Assembly (NCBI RefSeq): GCF_013348805.1
Contig: NZ_CP054690.1
Span: forward strand, 4,774,001 to 4,838,000
Length of the DNA: 64,000 nucleotides
Direction: 5' to 3'
DNA from: Rhodococcus sp. W8901
GTDB taxonomy: Bacteria > Actinomycetota > Actinomycetes > Mycobacteriales > Mycobacteriaceae
Each line of letters begins with the position of its first letter. Within the stretch, counting starts at the first letter, position 1. Positions 34,521 through 42,997 of the stretch are shown in pieces. The translations under genes were made by a program, and so were the position numbers. The notes beneath the pieces are model-generated. The model saw only the letters and a list, made by a program, of their open reading frames with translations, was not told the origin of the DNA and did no database searches.

Positions 34521-34545
34521 ATCACTGACACAAGATGTCAGTGAT
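34521..34545. promoter_or_regulatory. Operator between the WYL regulator and the PPOX-SDR operon
   Basis: ATCACTGACA (34521-34530), CAAGA, TGTCAGTGAT (34536-34545): a perfect 10-5-10 inverted repeat in the 62-base divergent gap. The position suits simultaneous control of both directions by the WYL protein. Confidence 0.7.
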
Positions 34546-34564
34546 CGGCGCGCACACTGACGGC

Positions 34565-35029
34565 ATGACAACCTGGCAGGAGTTCTCCGAGCAGGCCCCG
34601 GCGCTGGCCGAGGCAGTCCGTGCGCGACTGACCGCGCACAAGCACCACGTGATCGCGACGCTGCGCGCCGACGGCTCACCGCGCGTGAGCGGCACCGAGG
34701 TCGAGATCTTCCGGGGGCTGCTCGTGCTCGGCTCGATGCCCGGCGCCCGCAAGGTCCGGGACCTGCAACGGGATCCGCGGTACTCGTTGCACTCGAATCC
34801 GGGCCACCACTCGATGGAGGGCGGCGACGCCAAGATCTCCGGTCGCGCCCGCGAACTGACCGGCACCGAGAAGCAGGCGATCCTCGACTCCTATCCCGAG
34901 AACCCCGGCGACGACGCACAGATCTTCGAACTGAGCGTCGACGAGGTGGTGCTGACCACGGTGTCGGAGGATCGCCTGCACGTCGACCTGTGGCGGCCCG
35001 GCGCCGACGTCACCAGGACCAGCCGGTGA
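34565..35029 (+). CDS. Pyridoxamine 5'-phosphate oxidase-like flavin protein
   Basis: 154 residues from ATG 34565. Split-barrel flavin fold: HVIATLRADGSPRVSGTEVEIFRGLLVLGSMPGARKVRDLQRDPRYSLHSNPG, then AKISGRARELTG. It fits the actinobacterial PPOX/FDOR class, which includes F420-binding reductases as well as FMN proteins; the cofactor cannot be told here. Its stop overlaps the following SDR gene start (GTGA). Under the WYL operator. Confidence 0.8.
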   Translation: MTTWQEFSEQAPALAEAVRARLTAHKHHVIATLRADGSPRVSGTEVEIFRGLLVLGSMPGARKVRDLQRDPRYSLHSNPGHHSMEGGDAKISGRARELTGTEKQAILDSYPENPGDDAQIFELSVDEVVLTTVSEDRLHVDLWRPGADVTRTSR

Positions 35030-35949
35030 CCGCGCCGGACCTGACCGGGCGGGTCGCCCTCGTCGCCGGTGCGACACGGGGTGCCGGCCGGGCCATCGCG
35101 GTCGAATTGGCGCGGGCCGGAGCCACCGTCTACGCGACCGGCCGCAGCAGCCGGGTGGCCGGGCCGTCGGAGATCGAGCGACCCGAGACCATCGAGGAGA
35201 CCGGCGAACTCATCGCTGCCGCCGGCGGCGGCGGTGTGGCGCTGCGCGTCGACCATCTCGAACCCGACCAGGTGCGCGCACTGATCGACCGGATCGACTC
35301 CGAACACGGCCGCCTCGACATCCTGGTCAACGACATCTTCGGCGGCGACCGTTACGCCCAGTTCGGCACCACACTGTGGGAGCATGACCTCGACGGCGGC
35401 CTGCGCATGCTGCGTATGGGCATCGACACCCATGTGATCACCAGCCACTTCGCGCTGCCCCTGCTGATCCGCCGGCCGGGCGGGCTGGTCGTCGAGATGA
35501 CCGACGGCACCGCCGACTACAACGTCGCCTACCGGCACCAGGTCGGGTTCTACTACGACCTGGTCAAGGCGGCGGTGCAGCGGATGACGACCGCGCAGGC
35601 GTACGAGCTCGCCCCGCACGGTGGCGCCGCCGTCGCGGTGACCCCCGGCTGGCTGCGGTCGGAGATGATGCTGGAGGTGTTCGGCGTCACCGAGGACAAC
35701 TGGCGCGACGCCCTCGATCGAGTACCGCACTTCGCGATCTCGGAGTCCCCGACATTCGTCGGCCGGGCGGTCGCGGCGCTGGCGGCGGCGCCGGATGCAG
35801 GCGGATACAGCGGCCAGGTCGTCTCGAGCGGCCAACTGGCCGCGCGATACGGCTTCACCGACGTGGACGGCTCCCGCCCCGACTGCTGGCGGTACATCGT
35901 CGAGGTGCAGGACCGGGACCTGCCCGCGAACACGGAGGGCTATCGGTGA
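35026..35949 (+). CDS. Short-chain dehydrogenase/reductase
   Basis: 307 residues from GTG 35026. NAD(P)-binding GATRGAGRAIA (about 15-25), RLDILVNDIFGG in place of the usual NNAG, and catalytic YYDLVK (Tyr-x3-Lys) after a VEMTDGT strand with Thr or Ser. A classical SDR with a longer C-terminus. The non-standard VNDIFGG is a feature of a particular SDR subgroup. Substrate unknown. Coupled to the flavin protein, so the two may act together on one compound. Confidence 0.85.
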   Translation: MTAPDLTGRVALVAGATRGAGRAIAVELARAGATVYATGRSSRVAGPSEIERPETIEETGELIAAAGGGGVALRVDHLEPDQVRALIDRIDSEHGRLDILVNDIFGGDRYAQFGTTLWEHDLDGGLRMLRMGIDTHVITSHFALPLLIRRPGGLVVEMTDGTADYNVAYRHQVGFYYDLVKAAVQRMTTAQAYELAPHGGAAVAVTPGWLRSEMMLEVFGVTEDNWRDALDRVPHFAISESPTFVGRAVAALAAAPDAGGYSGQVVSSGQLAARYGFTDVDGSRPDCWRYIVEVQDRDLPANTEGYR

Positions 35950-35967
35950 CCGCTCCGCGTCACCGCG

Positions 35968-36894
35968 TCACCAAGTGAGGTCCTCCTGGCAGCGCGAGCC
36001 CTCGGCCCCGGACTCCACCTGAACGGTGGCGTGGCTCAGGCCGTGCGTGTCCAGCACGGTCTTGGCCGACGCCAGCACCCGCTGCGAGTCCGAATCGGTG
36101 GTCAGATGCACCGTCGCGACGTCCATGCCGGTGGTCAGGGTCCACACGTGCAGGTCGTGGACGTCCGACACCCCGGGCACCGCACACAGATCCGCCCGGA
36201 CTGCGTCGACGTCGATATTGGCGGGCGATGCCTGCGTGAGGATCCGCAGCGCCGAACCGGCGAGCTTGAGTGCGCGCGGCACCACCCACAGGGAGATCAG
36301 CACACCGACGACGACGTCGGCGTAGGTCCAGTCGAACAACACCAGCGCGGCGCCGGCGATCAGGACGCCGACGCTGCCGACCGCGTCGGCGAGCACCTCG
36401 AGGTACGCGCCGCGGACGGCGATGGAGTCCTTCGCGTCGCCGCGCAGCATCAGCATCACCACGACGTTGGCGGCCAGGCCCGCGGCCGCGGTGACCATCA
36501 GCGGGACGCCGGGGATCTCGGGGACGTCACCGATCCGGCCGATGGCCTCGTACATCACGAACGCGGCCACGCCCAGCAGCAGCACGGCGTTGGCCATCGC
36601 CGTGAGAACCTCGGCACGGTGCCAGCCGAACGTGCGGGCCGCGGCCTTGGACCCCTGCTTCGCGAGCAACAGCGCCACGAGCCCCATCGACATGCCGACG
36701 ACGTCGGTGAGCATGTGCCCGGCGTCGGCGAGCAGCGCCAGGGATCCGATCGCGAGGCCGACGACCACCTCGAGGATCAGGAACGCGATCAGAATCCCGA
36801 GCGCGATCACCATCTTGCGGATCCGTGTATGCGACGGACCGGCGGCGCCGACGCCCGAAGTGTTGCCGTGGCTGTGCCCGTGACCGGCTCCCAT
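35968..36894 (-). CDS. Cation diffusion facilitator (zinc/cobalt/cadmium exporter)
   Basis: 308 residues from ATG 36894, with GAGGAGG six bases upstream; the GTG at 36900 is less well placed. A His-rich start (HGHSHG), six membrane helices, and the metal-site motifs ADAGHMLTDVVGM and AYLEVLADAVGSVGVL (HxxxD and DxxxD types). The C-terminal cytoplasmic domain contains DVHDLHVWTLTTGMDVATVHLT. Typical CzcD/ZitB-type proton-coupled export of Zn or Co. An inverted repeat fills the promoter spacer upstream, so metal-responsive repression is likely. Confidence 0.92.
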   Translation of the reverse strand: MGAGHGHSHGNTSGVGAAGPSHTRIRKMVIALGILIAFLILEVVVGLAIGSLALLADAGHMLTDVVGMSMGLVALLLAKQGSKAAARTFGWHRAEVLTAMANAVLLLGVAAFVMYEAIGRIGDVPEIPGVPLMVTAAAGLAANVVVMLMLRGDAKDSIAVRGAYLEVLADAVGSVGVLIAGAALVLFDWTYADVVVGVLISLWVVPRALKLAGSALRILTQASPANIDVDAVRADLCAVPGVSDVHDLHVWTLTTGMDVATVHLTTDSDSQRVLASAKTVLDTHGLSHATVQVESGAEGSRCQEDLTW

Positions 36895-36923
36895 GATCAC
36901 CCTCCTCGTAAGTCCGGCCCATC

Positions 36924-36943
36924 ATATGCATACATTCGCATAT
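36924..36943 (-). promoter_or_regulatory. Metal-regulator-type operator in the CDF promoter spacer
   Basis: ATATGC-N8-GCATAT lies between TTTCAT (-35, - strand 36949-36944) and TATGAT (-10, 36926-36921), spacer 17. Size and AT-rich arms resemble ArsR/SmtB-type operators. No ArsR or MerR gene is in the window, so the regulator must be elsewhere. Confidence 0.5.
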
Positions 36944-36954
36944 ATGAAAAGGAG

Positions 36955-38100
36955 TCAGAGTTCGGGCTTGTAGGCGGGGTTGGGAACCGTCGGCGGCAGC
37001 GTCGCGATCGCCGAGATCCGCTCGAGTCCCGCGACCTGCAGAAGATCCACGATGAGCGACCGGATCTGCGCGAACACCACGGTCGCGGAGATGCCGGCCC
37101 TCTCGACGAGCTCGGGCTTCATGCCCGACGCGACGGTCCGCAGCACCCGGGCCGCCTCCGCCTGATCCGGTTGCTCCCCCGGTTCGGCGAGAATCATCCG
37201 GCGCAGCACGTCGAGGGCGTGCGAGAGCTTCTCGATCTCGTCGACGAGACGTGGGTCGAGGATCTCGTCGTCGCGCACCAGCGAGAGCGACCGGCGCGAG
37301 AGCACCCGAATGTTGCGCATCGCGTTGTCGATCGGATCGGCTGTCGCCGTGAGCCGGGCCAGGCGGGCGCGACTGCCCCAGTACAGCGGTGAGATCCGGC
37401 TGATCTCCTTGCCACCCGACAGATTGCTGCGCAGCGAATCGATCGCCGACTGCGTCGCGCGGGCCTTGCGCAGGGCCTTCTCGATCGGCTTGGGATCGTT
37501 CTCGATGAGCCCGTCGGCGACCAGTTGCAGCACCTCGGCCGCGGTCGCGAGGATGCCGGCGGCGTCCCGCCGGGCCCGGCGCACGGGATGCGTGGGCACG
37601 ATCGCGACCACCGCGATACCCACCAGTCCGCCGACCAGGGCGTCGACCATCCGGTCGACGCCGGCGGCGTCGCCCGGCGGCAGCAGCGTCGCGACCAGCA
37701 CGGCGGACGTGCCTGCCTGCATCGAGAAGATGGGCCCGCTGCCGATCAGCACCGCCGTGGACATCGCCAAGGCGACGACGAGCGTGATCTGCCACGCTCC
37801 GGTGCCGATCAGCGAGATCAGCAGGTCGCCGACACCGATGCCGACCGTCACACCGCAGACCAACTCCACCGATCGGCGCAGGCGTGCACCGAGCGACAGG
37901 CCCAGCGAGACCACCGCCGCGATCGGCGCGAAGAACGGTCGGGTGTGTCCGACGATCTCGGTGGCGAACCACCACGCGAGGCCCGCCGCCAGGGCGCATT
38001 GCAGCACCGGCAGCGCCGACGCGCGCAGGCGACGGACCGACGCCTGCGCGCGCTCCTTACCCGCTGCCGGGCGGGGAACGAAGCGGCTAGCCGAGACCAA
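36955..38100 (-). CDS. FUSC family (aromatic acid exporter-like) membrane protein
   Basis: 381 residues if TTG 38100 is used; this overlaps the DUF3151 gene by 14 bases. GTG 38007 would remove the first helix. About five to six N-terminal helices (LPVLQCALAAGLAWWFATEIVGHTRPFFAPIAAVVSLGLSLG, then VGIGVGDLLISLIG, VLIGSGPIFSMQAGTSAVLV) match FUSC/ArAE proteins. A long helical cytoplasmic domain follows, rich in Glu/Arg heptads. Related proteins export aromatic acids or act in envelope stress. The start is uncertain, the family is fairly sure. Confidence 0.72.
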   Translation of the reverse strand: MVSASRFVPRPAAGKERAQASVRRLRASALPVLQCALAAGLAWWFATEIVGHTRPFFAPIAAVVSLGLSLGARLRRSVELVCGVTVGIGVGDLLISLIGTGAWQITLVVALAMSTAVLIGSGPIFSMQAGTSAVLVATLLPPGDAAGVDRMVDALVGGLVGIAVVAIVPTHPVRRARRDAAGILATAAEVLQLVADGLIENDPKPIEKALRKARATQSAIDSLRSNLSGGKEISRISPLYWGSRARLARLTATADPIDNAMRNIRVLSRRSLSLVRDDEILDPRLVDEIEKLSHALDVLRRMILAEPGEQPDQAEAARVLRTVASGMKPELVERAGISATVVFAQIRSLIVDLLQVAGLERISAIATLPPTVPNPAYKPEL

Positions 38101-38503
38101 GTGCTTCTGCGGCCCGCGGATCGCAGTCCTCGAGCAGGTCCAGGCAGCGTGCGTACTCGTCGTTCTCACCGATTGCCTGGGCGGCCTTCGCCAGGACCGC
38201 GACGCAGCGCAGGAAGCCGCGGTTGGGCTCGTGGCTGAACGGGACCGGACCGAAGCCCTTCCACCCGTTGCGGCGCAACTGGTCGAGCCCGCGGTGGTAG
38301 CCGGTGCGCGCGTACGCGTACGCGGTGATGGTCTGCCCCTGCTCGAGAGCCGCCTCCGCCAGGTACGCCCACGCGATCGACGCGGTGGGGTGCGCCGCGG
38401 CGACCTTCGCCGGGTCCTCGTGGTTGAGCAGGTCCGACTCCGCGTCCTCGTCACCGGGGAGCAGGGTGGGCTGCGGGCCGAGAAGATCACCGAAAGACGT
38501 CAT
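38087..38503 (-). CDS. DUF3151 family protein, Rv0360c-like
   Basis: 138 residues from ATG 38503. A helical, TPR-like protein: ASIAWAYLAEAALEQGQTITAYAYARTGYHRGLDQLRRNGWKGFGPVPFSHEPNRGFLRCVAVLAKAAQAIGE. Matches DUF3151, restricted to actinobacteria, and occupies the Rv0360c position next to an Rv0361-like gene. Function unknown. Confidence 0.82.
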   Translation of the reverse strand: MTSFGDLLGPQPTLLPGDEDAESDLLNHEDPAKVAAAHPTASIAWAYLAEAALEQGQTITAYAYARTGYHRGLDQLRRNGWKGFGPVPFSHEPNRGFLRCVAVLAKAAQAIGENDEYARCLDLLEDCDPRAAEALGLG

Positions 38504-38595
38504 GGCGTCCAGGTTACGTCCACCGTGCCCGGCGTCGTACGCGGGCCGATAGGCTGCCCACCAGTCGATCCCACTCCCGGACCGAGAGGCGTCCC

Positions 38596-39120
38596 GTGCC
38601 CGACCCGAACGACAACCAGTCTCGCGCCACACCGGCCGGCGCCGGCCCGCAGCGCATCGATCCGGTCGCCCCGGCCACGAAGCCCGGTGGGCGGCGCGGC
38701 TGGATCATCGCGTCGACTGTCGCAGTCGTCGGCGTGCTCGCCGCTCTCGGGGTCACCGGCTTCGTCATCGCCCGCGGCGGCGCGCACGGGGCCGACGAGT
38801 CCAAGGTCCGCGACGCCGTCGACACGTTCGTCGGCGCCCTCGGGTCCGGCGACCTGGCGACCCTGCAGTCGTCGACCTGCGGCACGCTCGCCGACTTCTA
38901 CCGCGACATCCCGCCCACCGAGTTCGCGAGCGTGCACCGCGACGCCGTCGCGCAGGGGAACGTCCCGGTCGTCACGGGCATCGACACGGTCCAGATCACC
39001 GGCGACTCCGCCATCGCGCAGGTCACCGCACACACGCAGGCCAACCCGACGGACGCCTCGCCGCGCACGTTCGACCTCGAACGCGTCGACGGCACCTGGA
39101 AGGTCTGCGACCCCGACTGA
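38596..39120 (+). CDS. Membrane-anchored Rv0361-like protein with NTF2-like domain
   Basis: 174 residues from GTG 38596, with a GAGAGG ribosome site upstream. A Pro-rich cytoplasmic start, one helix (about 37-58, GWIIASTVAVVGVLAALGVTGFVI), then an outside domain of about 110 residues (DAVDTFVGALGSGDLATLQSSTCGTLADFYRDIP...VTGIDTVQITGDSAIAQVTAH...WKVCDPD) with an NTF2/SnoaL-like pattern and two Cys that could form a disulfide. Divergent from the DUF3151 gene, as in mycobacteria. Role unknown. Confidence 0.75.
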   Translation: MPDPNDNQSRATPAGAGPQRIDPVAPATKPGGRRGWIIASTVAVVGVLAALGVTGFVIARGGAHGADESKVRDAVDTFVGALGSGDLATLQSSTCGTLADFYRDIPPTEFASVHRDAVAQGNVPVVTGIDTVQITGDSAIAQVTAHTQANPTDASPRTFDLERVDGTWKVCDPD

Positions 39121-39149
39121 GGCACCCGCGCCCCGTCGGGCCCCCGCAA

Positions 39150-39194
39150 CGCATTCTGCGCACCTGCCACTCGGTGGCAGGTGCGCAGAATGCG
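39150..39194. terminator. Perfect 21-bp palindromic terminator, loop TCG
   Basis: Left arm 39150-39170 (starts CGCATTCTGCGCACCTG), loop TCG, right arm 39174-39194 exactly complementary. Lies between the convergent Rv0361-like gene and fba. Same build as the palindromes at 13928 and 27911, but a different sequence. Confidence 0.82.
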
Positions 39195-39216
39195 ATGGTG
39201 AGGAAGAAGCCTCGGA

Positions 39217-40254
39217 CTAGCCGGCGGAGACGGAACGTCCCGCGGACTTGAGGTCGTTGCAGGCCTCGATGACGCGGGCGGTCATGCCGGCCTCGGCCTT
39301 CTTGAGGTAGCTGCGCGGGTCGTAGACCTTCTTGTTGCCGACCTCGCCGTCGATCTTCAGGACGCCGTCGTAGTTGGCGAACATGTGGCCGGCGATGGGG
39401 CGCGAGAACGCGTACTGGGTGTCGGTGTCGACGTTCATCTTCACGACGCCGTAGCGCAGCGAGTCCTCGATCTCCGACTTCAGCGAGCCCGAGCCGCCGT
39501 GGAAGACGAAGTCGAACGGCTTGGAGCCGTCCGCGAGGCCCAGCTTCGCGACGGCCGCGGCCTGGCCCTCGGCCAGCACCTCCGGCTTGAGGACGACGTT
39601 GCCCGGCTTGTAGACACCGTGCACGTTGCCGAACGTCGCGGCCAGCAGGTACTTGCCGTTCTCGCCGACACCGAGGGCGTCGACAGTCTTCTCGAAGTCC
39701 TCGCGCGACGTGTACAGCTTGTCGTTGATCTCGGCCTCGACGCCGTCCTCTTCACCGCCGACGACGCCGATCTCGACCTCGAGGATGATGTTCGCGGCCT
39801 TCGACAGCTTCAGCAGATCCTGGGCGATCTCCAGGTTCTCGTCGATGTGGATGGCCGAGCCGTCCCACATGTGCGACTGGAACAGCGGGTTCTGGCCCTT
39901 GTTGACGCGCTCCTGCGAGATCGCGAGCAGCGGACGGACGAAGGTGTCCAGCTTGTCCTTGGGGCAGTGGTCGGTGTGCAGCGCGATCGTCACGTCGTAC
40001 TTGGCGGCGATGACGTGCGCGAACTCGGCGAGCGCGACCGCACCGGTCACCATGTCCTTGACGCCGAGGCCCGAACCGAACTCCGCGCCACCGGTCGAGA
40101 ACTGGATGATGCCGTCACTGCCGGCGTCCGCGAAGCCCTTGATGGCCGCGTTGATGGTCTCGGACGAGGTGCAGTTGATGGCGGGGAAGGCGAAGGAGTG
40201 CTCCTTGGCCCGACCGAGCATCTCGGCGTAGACCTCGGGAGTTGCGATAGGCAC
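39217..40254 (-). CDS. fba: Class II fructose-bisphosphate aldolase
   Basis: 345 residues from GTG 40254, with GGAGGA eight bases upstream. Zinc and active-site segments: VTIALHTDHCPKDKLDTFVRP with the Asp-His pair, LEVEIGVVGGEEDGVE with a Glu ligand, KYLLAATFGNVHGVYKPGNV with a zinc His, and DFVFHGGSGSLKSEIEDSLRYGVVKMNVDTDTQYAF with a zinc His and the phosphate loop. Cleaves fructose-1,6-bisphosphate in glycolysis and runs in reverse in gluconeogenesis. The position between Rv0361-like and dedA genes matches Rv0363c. Confidence 0.97.
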   Translation of the reverse strand: MPIATPEVYAEMLGRAKEHSFAFPAINCTSSETINAAIKGFADAGSDGIIQFSTGGAEFGSGLGVKDMVTGAVALAEFAHVIAAKYDVTIALHTDHCPKDKLDTFVRPLLAISQERVNKGQNPLFQSHMWDGSAIHIDENLEIAQDLLKLSKAANIILEVEIGVVGGEEDGVEAEINDKLYTSREDFEKTVDALGVGENGKYLLAATFGNVHGVYKPGNVVLKPEVLAEGQAAAVAKLGLADGSKPFDFVFHGGSGSLKSEIEDSLRYGVVKMNVDTDTQYAFSRPIAGHMFANYDGVLKIDGEVGNKKVYDPRSYLKKAEAGMTARVIEACNDLKSAGRSVSAG

Positions 40255-40431
40255 GGCGGCTGTCCTCCATGTGACGGTTCGGGGGCGCGGCCGACTGTGA
40301 CGGCGCGCCGGTGGTCTATGCAGTATGGCAACCCTGGCGCGTAAGCGCCTCCCCTGGTGTCGGCTCGGTGTCGGCTCGCCGGGCACGGTCGACTCAGCGC
40401 GCTCTCAGCGGCCGCCGGTAGTCTTGTGCGC

Positions 40432-41169
40432 GTGAATGTGCTGGCAGCCTCGGAGTCCGTGACCACGAATCTGGCATTGCTGCCGGGATTCCTCGATCCC
40501 GTCAACCTGTTGAACTCGTTCGGCACCTGGATGCTGGTCGGCCTCCTGCTGGTCGTCTTCATCGAGTCCGGCCTGCTGTTCCCGCTGCTGCCGGGCGATT
40601 CGCTGCTCTTCACCGCGGGCCTCATCGCGGCGTCGAAGTCCGCCGAGGTCGAGCCGTTCGCCCCGCTGTGGGTGCTGATGGTGACCATTCCCATCGCCGC
40701 CATCCTCGGCGACCAGGTGGGGTACTTCATCGGCACGAAGGGCGGCGCGGCCCTCTTCAAGTCCGACGACGCGAAGTTCTTCAAGAAGAGCTACATCGAC
40801 GAGTCCCACGCGTTCTTCGAGAAGCACGGCCCGATCACGATCTTCCTGGCCCGCTTCGTGCCGATCGTGCGCACGTTCGCACCGCTGGTCGCCGGCGCCT
40901 CGAAGATGAAGTACTCGACGTTCATCACGTACAACATCGTCGGCGGCATCGTGTGGGGCGCGGGCGTCACCCTCCTCGGCTTCTGGCTCGGACAGTTCCA
41001 GTTCATCGCCGACAACATCGACTACATCTTCATCGGAATCGTCCTCGTGTCGGTCATCCCGATCATCGTCGAGATCGGCAAGCGCTTCTTCTCGTCCCGT
41101 AAGTCCCGGCCCGCCGAGACCGCCACCGAGCCCGATCGGGTCAGCGCTCCCCAAGACCCGACCGTTTGA
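40432..41169 (+). CDS. DedA family membrane protein, Rv0364-like
   Basis: 245 residues from GTG 40432. DedA (SNARE-associated/VTT) motifs: FIESGLLFPLLPGDSLLFTAGLIA near the start, ILGDQVGYFIGTKGG, FFEKHGPITIFLARFVPIVRTFAPLVAGASKM with the conserved RF.P..R and G..M, then re-entrant helices. The family moves lipid carriers such as undecaprenyl phosphate or phosphatidylethanolamine across the membrane. Followed within 2 bases by a second DedA gene. Confidence 0.9.
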   Translation: MNVLAASESVTTNLALLPGFLDPVNLLNSFGTWMLVGLLLVVFIESGLLFPLLPGDSLLFTAGLIAASKSAEVEPFAPLWVLMVTIPIAAILGDQVGYFIGTKGGAALFKSDDAKFFKKSYIDESHAFFEKHGPITIFLARFVPIVRTFAPLVAGASKMKYSTFITYNIVGGIVWGAGVTLLGFWLGQFQFIADNIDYIFIGIVLVSVIPIIVEIGKRFFSSRKSRPAETATEPDRVSAPQDPTV

Positions 41170-41171
41170 CG

Positions 41172-41834
41172 ATGATCACTGCGGCCGGATCATTCGGACC
41201 GCTCGAATCCGCCGGTCCCGCACTGGTGTGGATCGTCGTACTCACCTTCGTCTTCCTCGAATGCGCTCTCCTCGTCGGGCTGTTCCTGCCCGGCGACTCC
41301 ATGCTGGTCACCGCCGGCATCGTGCTGGCCACGCACGGGTCCGGCGCCCAGCACACGTGGGCGCTGTCCGTCGGTGCGATGGGTGCCGCGATCGCCGGCA
41401 ACCAGGTGGGCTACGCGATCGGCAAACGCAGCGGCCATCACCTCGTGGCCCGGCGCAACGGCAAGTACGTCAACGCGAAGAACCTGCACAAGGTCAACGT
41501 CCTGCTGGACCGGCACGGGTTCTGGGCGGTGCTGGTGGCGCGCTGGATCCCGTGGGTCCGCACGCTGTGTCCGATGGTCGCCGGCGCGGCGAACATGGAC
41601 CATCGCCGCTACACCACGGCCAGCAGCATCGGCGCGGTCATCTGGGCGCCGGTGCTGCTGCTCCTCGGCTACTACTTCGGTTCCGTGCTCGAGCGCGTGC
41701 CGTGGCTGATGCCGGTCGTGCTCGGCACCATGGTGGCCCTGCTGGTGATCGCCACCGGGCTGGGCGTGTGGGGGTACCGACGCGAGATGTCCAAGCCCGC
41801 CGAGGACGTGCTCGTCGACGAGGTGCACGACTGA
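41172..41834 (+). CDS. Second DedA family membrane protein
   Basis: 220 residues from ATG 41172; TTG 41166 overlapping the previous stop is possible. Same layout as its neighbour: FLECALLVGLFLPGDSMLVTAGIVL, AGNQVGYAIGKRSG and LLDRHGFWAVLVARWIPWVRTLCPMVAGAANMDHRRY. The pair is a tandem but the two proteins are clearly diverged, so they probably have different lipid substrates or form heteromers. Confidence 0.88.
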   Translation: MITAAGSFGPLESAGPALVWIVVLTFVFLECALLVGLFLPGDSMLVTAGIVLATHGSGAQHTWALSVGAMGAAIAGNQVGYAIGKRSGHHLVARRNGKYVNAKNLHKVNVLLDRHGFWAVLVARWIPWVRTLCPMVAGAANMDHRRYTTASSIGAVIWAPVLLLLGYYFGSVLERVPWLMPVVLGTMVALLVIATGLGVWGYRREMSKPAEDVLVDEVHD

Positions 41835-41841
41835 CCGGCCG

Positions 41842-42963
41842 TCACCGCCGTTTCGGATATCCCGCCGCCGAGACCAGATAGGCCGACTCCATCAGCAGCC
41901 ACCCGCTGAGCTGCACCGAGAAATCCCGTTCCGCGATGTCGGACGAGTGCACCGATCCAGCGGAGACGGTCGCGATTCCCGCTCCCAGCCCCGGCAGCAA
42001 CGCGGGCTGGCTCCAGTCCTTGCCGAACAGGGGCAGCTCCTCGACCTGCAGTCGGTTCTCCCACGCGGCCTCGGCCGAACCGAGCACCAGCTGCGCCGCG
42101 ATGCGCCGCGCCCGCAGGTCCTCCGGGGCGTCCCCCGGCAGCATGAGCGCGACCAGTGCCAGATACCGGGCGAGGAGCCCGTTGAACAATCCGCCGTCGC
42201 CGCCGCCCCCGCCGCGGATGACACCACCCTTGGTGAGCCGCTCGTCGATGGCGTCGACCAACCGATGCACCCGCAGCCGATGACGTGGCGAGCCCATGCG
42301 GACCGCGAGCTCCGTCTCGAGGCTGAGCACCGTCCCCTGGCAGTACGAGTAGATGTTGCGCTCGATCGTCCCGTCGCTGCGGATTCCGTCGAAGATCAGA
42401 CCCGTCTCCGGATCCCGGAGCGTGTCGTCGATCCAATCGGCCATCGCCTGCGCCCGCCACAACCGACCGCTCCGGGCGAGCATCAACCCGGCCGGGCCGT
42501 TCGCGGGAGTGTTGAAGAAATCCGAGTGCTTGCGCCACGGGATACCGCCGCCCTCGTCGGGCGACCAGGCGTCGAACAGCTGCGATTCGAGCGTTGCCAG
42601 GGCCTTGCGATTGTCGATCAGCTGCATCCGCTGGGCACGCTCGAGTGCGAGCCCGAGCCACGCCATGTCGTCGTAGTAGCTGTTGGTCCACCCGGAGAAG
42701 TTCCGGATGCGGTGACCGCGAATGAGTCTCGTCAACCGGCGCCGACGTCGCGTGGTGGGATTTCGTTCGGCGGCGTCGACGGTGCAGTTGATGAGGTGTG
42801 CCTGCCACCAGTAGTGCCAGTGCACGAACACTCGTTCCCGCCGCACCGCGGGCCACGCGACAACTGCGAGTGCAGTACCCGGTATCCCCCAGACGCGGCG
42901 AATGTGCCGAGTGATCACCGCGTTCTCCGCGGCGTCCGCACGAGCGGACCATTCGCGCTGCAT
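41842..42963 (-). CDS. Glycoside hydrolase family 76-like protein, Rv0365c-like
   Basis: 373 residues. GH76 (alpha-1,6-mannanase) features: YYDDMAWLGLALERA with the Asp-Asp pair that is catalytic in this family, the flanking GWTNSYYDDM, the (alpha/alpha)6-barrel helices DTLRDPETGLIFDGI, IERNIYSYCQGTVLSLETELA, and GGDGGLFNGLLARYLALVA. No signal peptide is visible, so it would act inside the cell. Position next to dedA matches Rv0365c. A role in mannan or lipomannan turnover is plausible but unproven. Confidence 0.82.
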   Translation of the reverse strand: MQREWSARADAAENAVITRHIRRVWGIPGTALAVVAWPAVRRERVFVHWHYWWQAHLINCTVDAAERNPTTRRRRRLTRLIRGHRIRNFSGWTNSYYDDMAWLGLALERAQRMQLIDNRKALATLESQLFDAWSPDEGGGIPWRKHSDFFNTPANGPAGLMLARSGRLWRAQAMADWIDDTLRDPETGLIFDGIRSDGTIERNIYSYCQGTVLSLETELAVRMGSPRHRLRVHRLVDAIDERLTKGGVIRGGGGGDGGLFNGLLARYLALVALMLPGDAPEDLRARRIAAQLVLGSAEAAWENRLQVEELPLFGKDWSQPALLPGLGAGIATVSAGSVHSSDIAERDFSVQLSGWLLMESAYLVSAAGYPKRR

Positions 42964-42997
42964 GCCTACCGATCTTGCCCGGACGTGGACACTTCCG

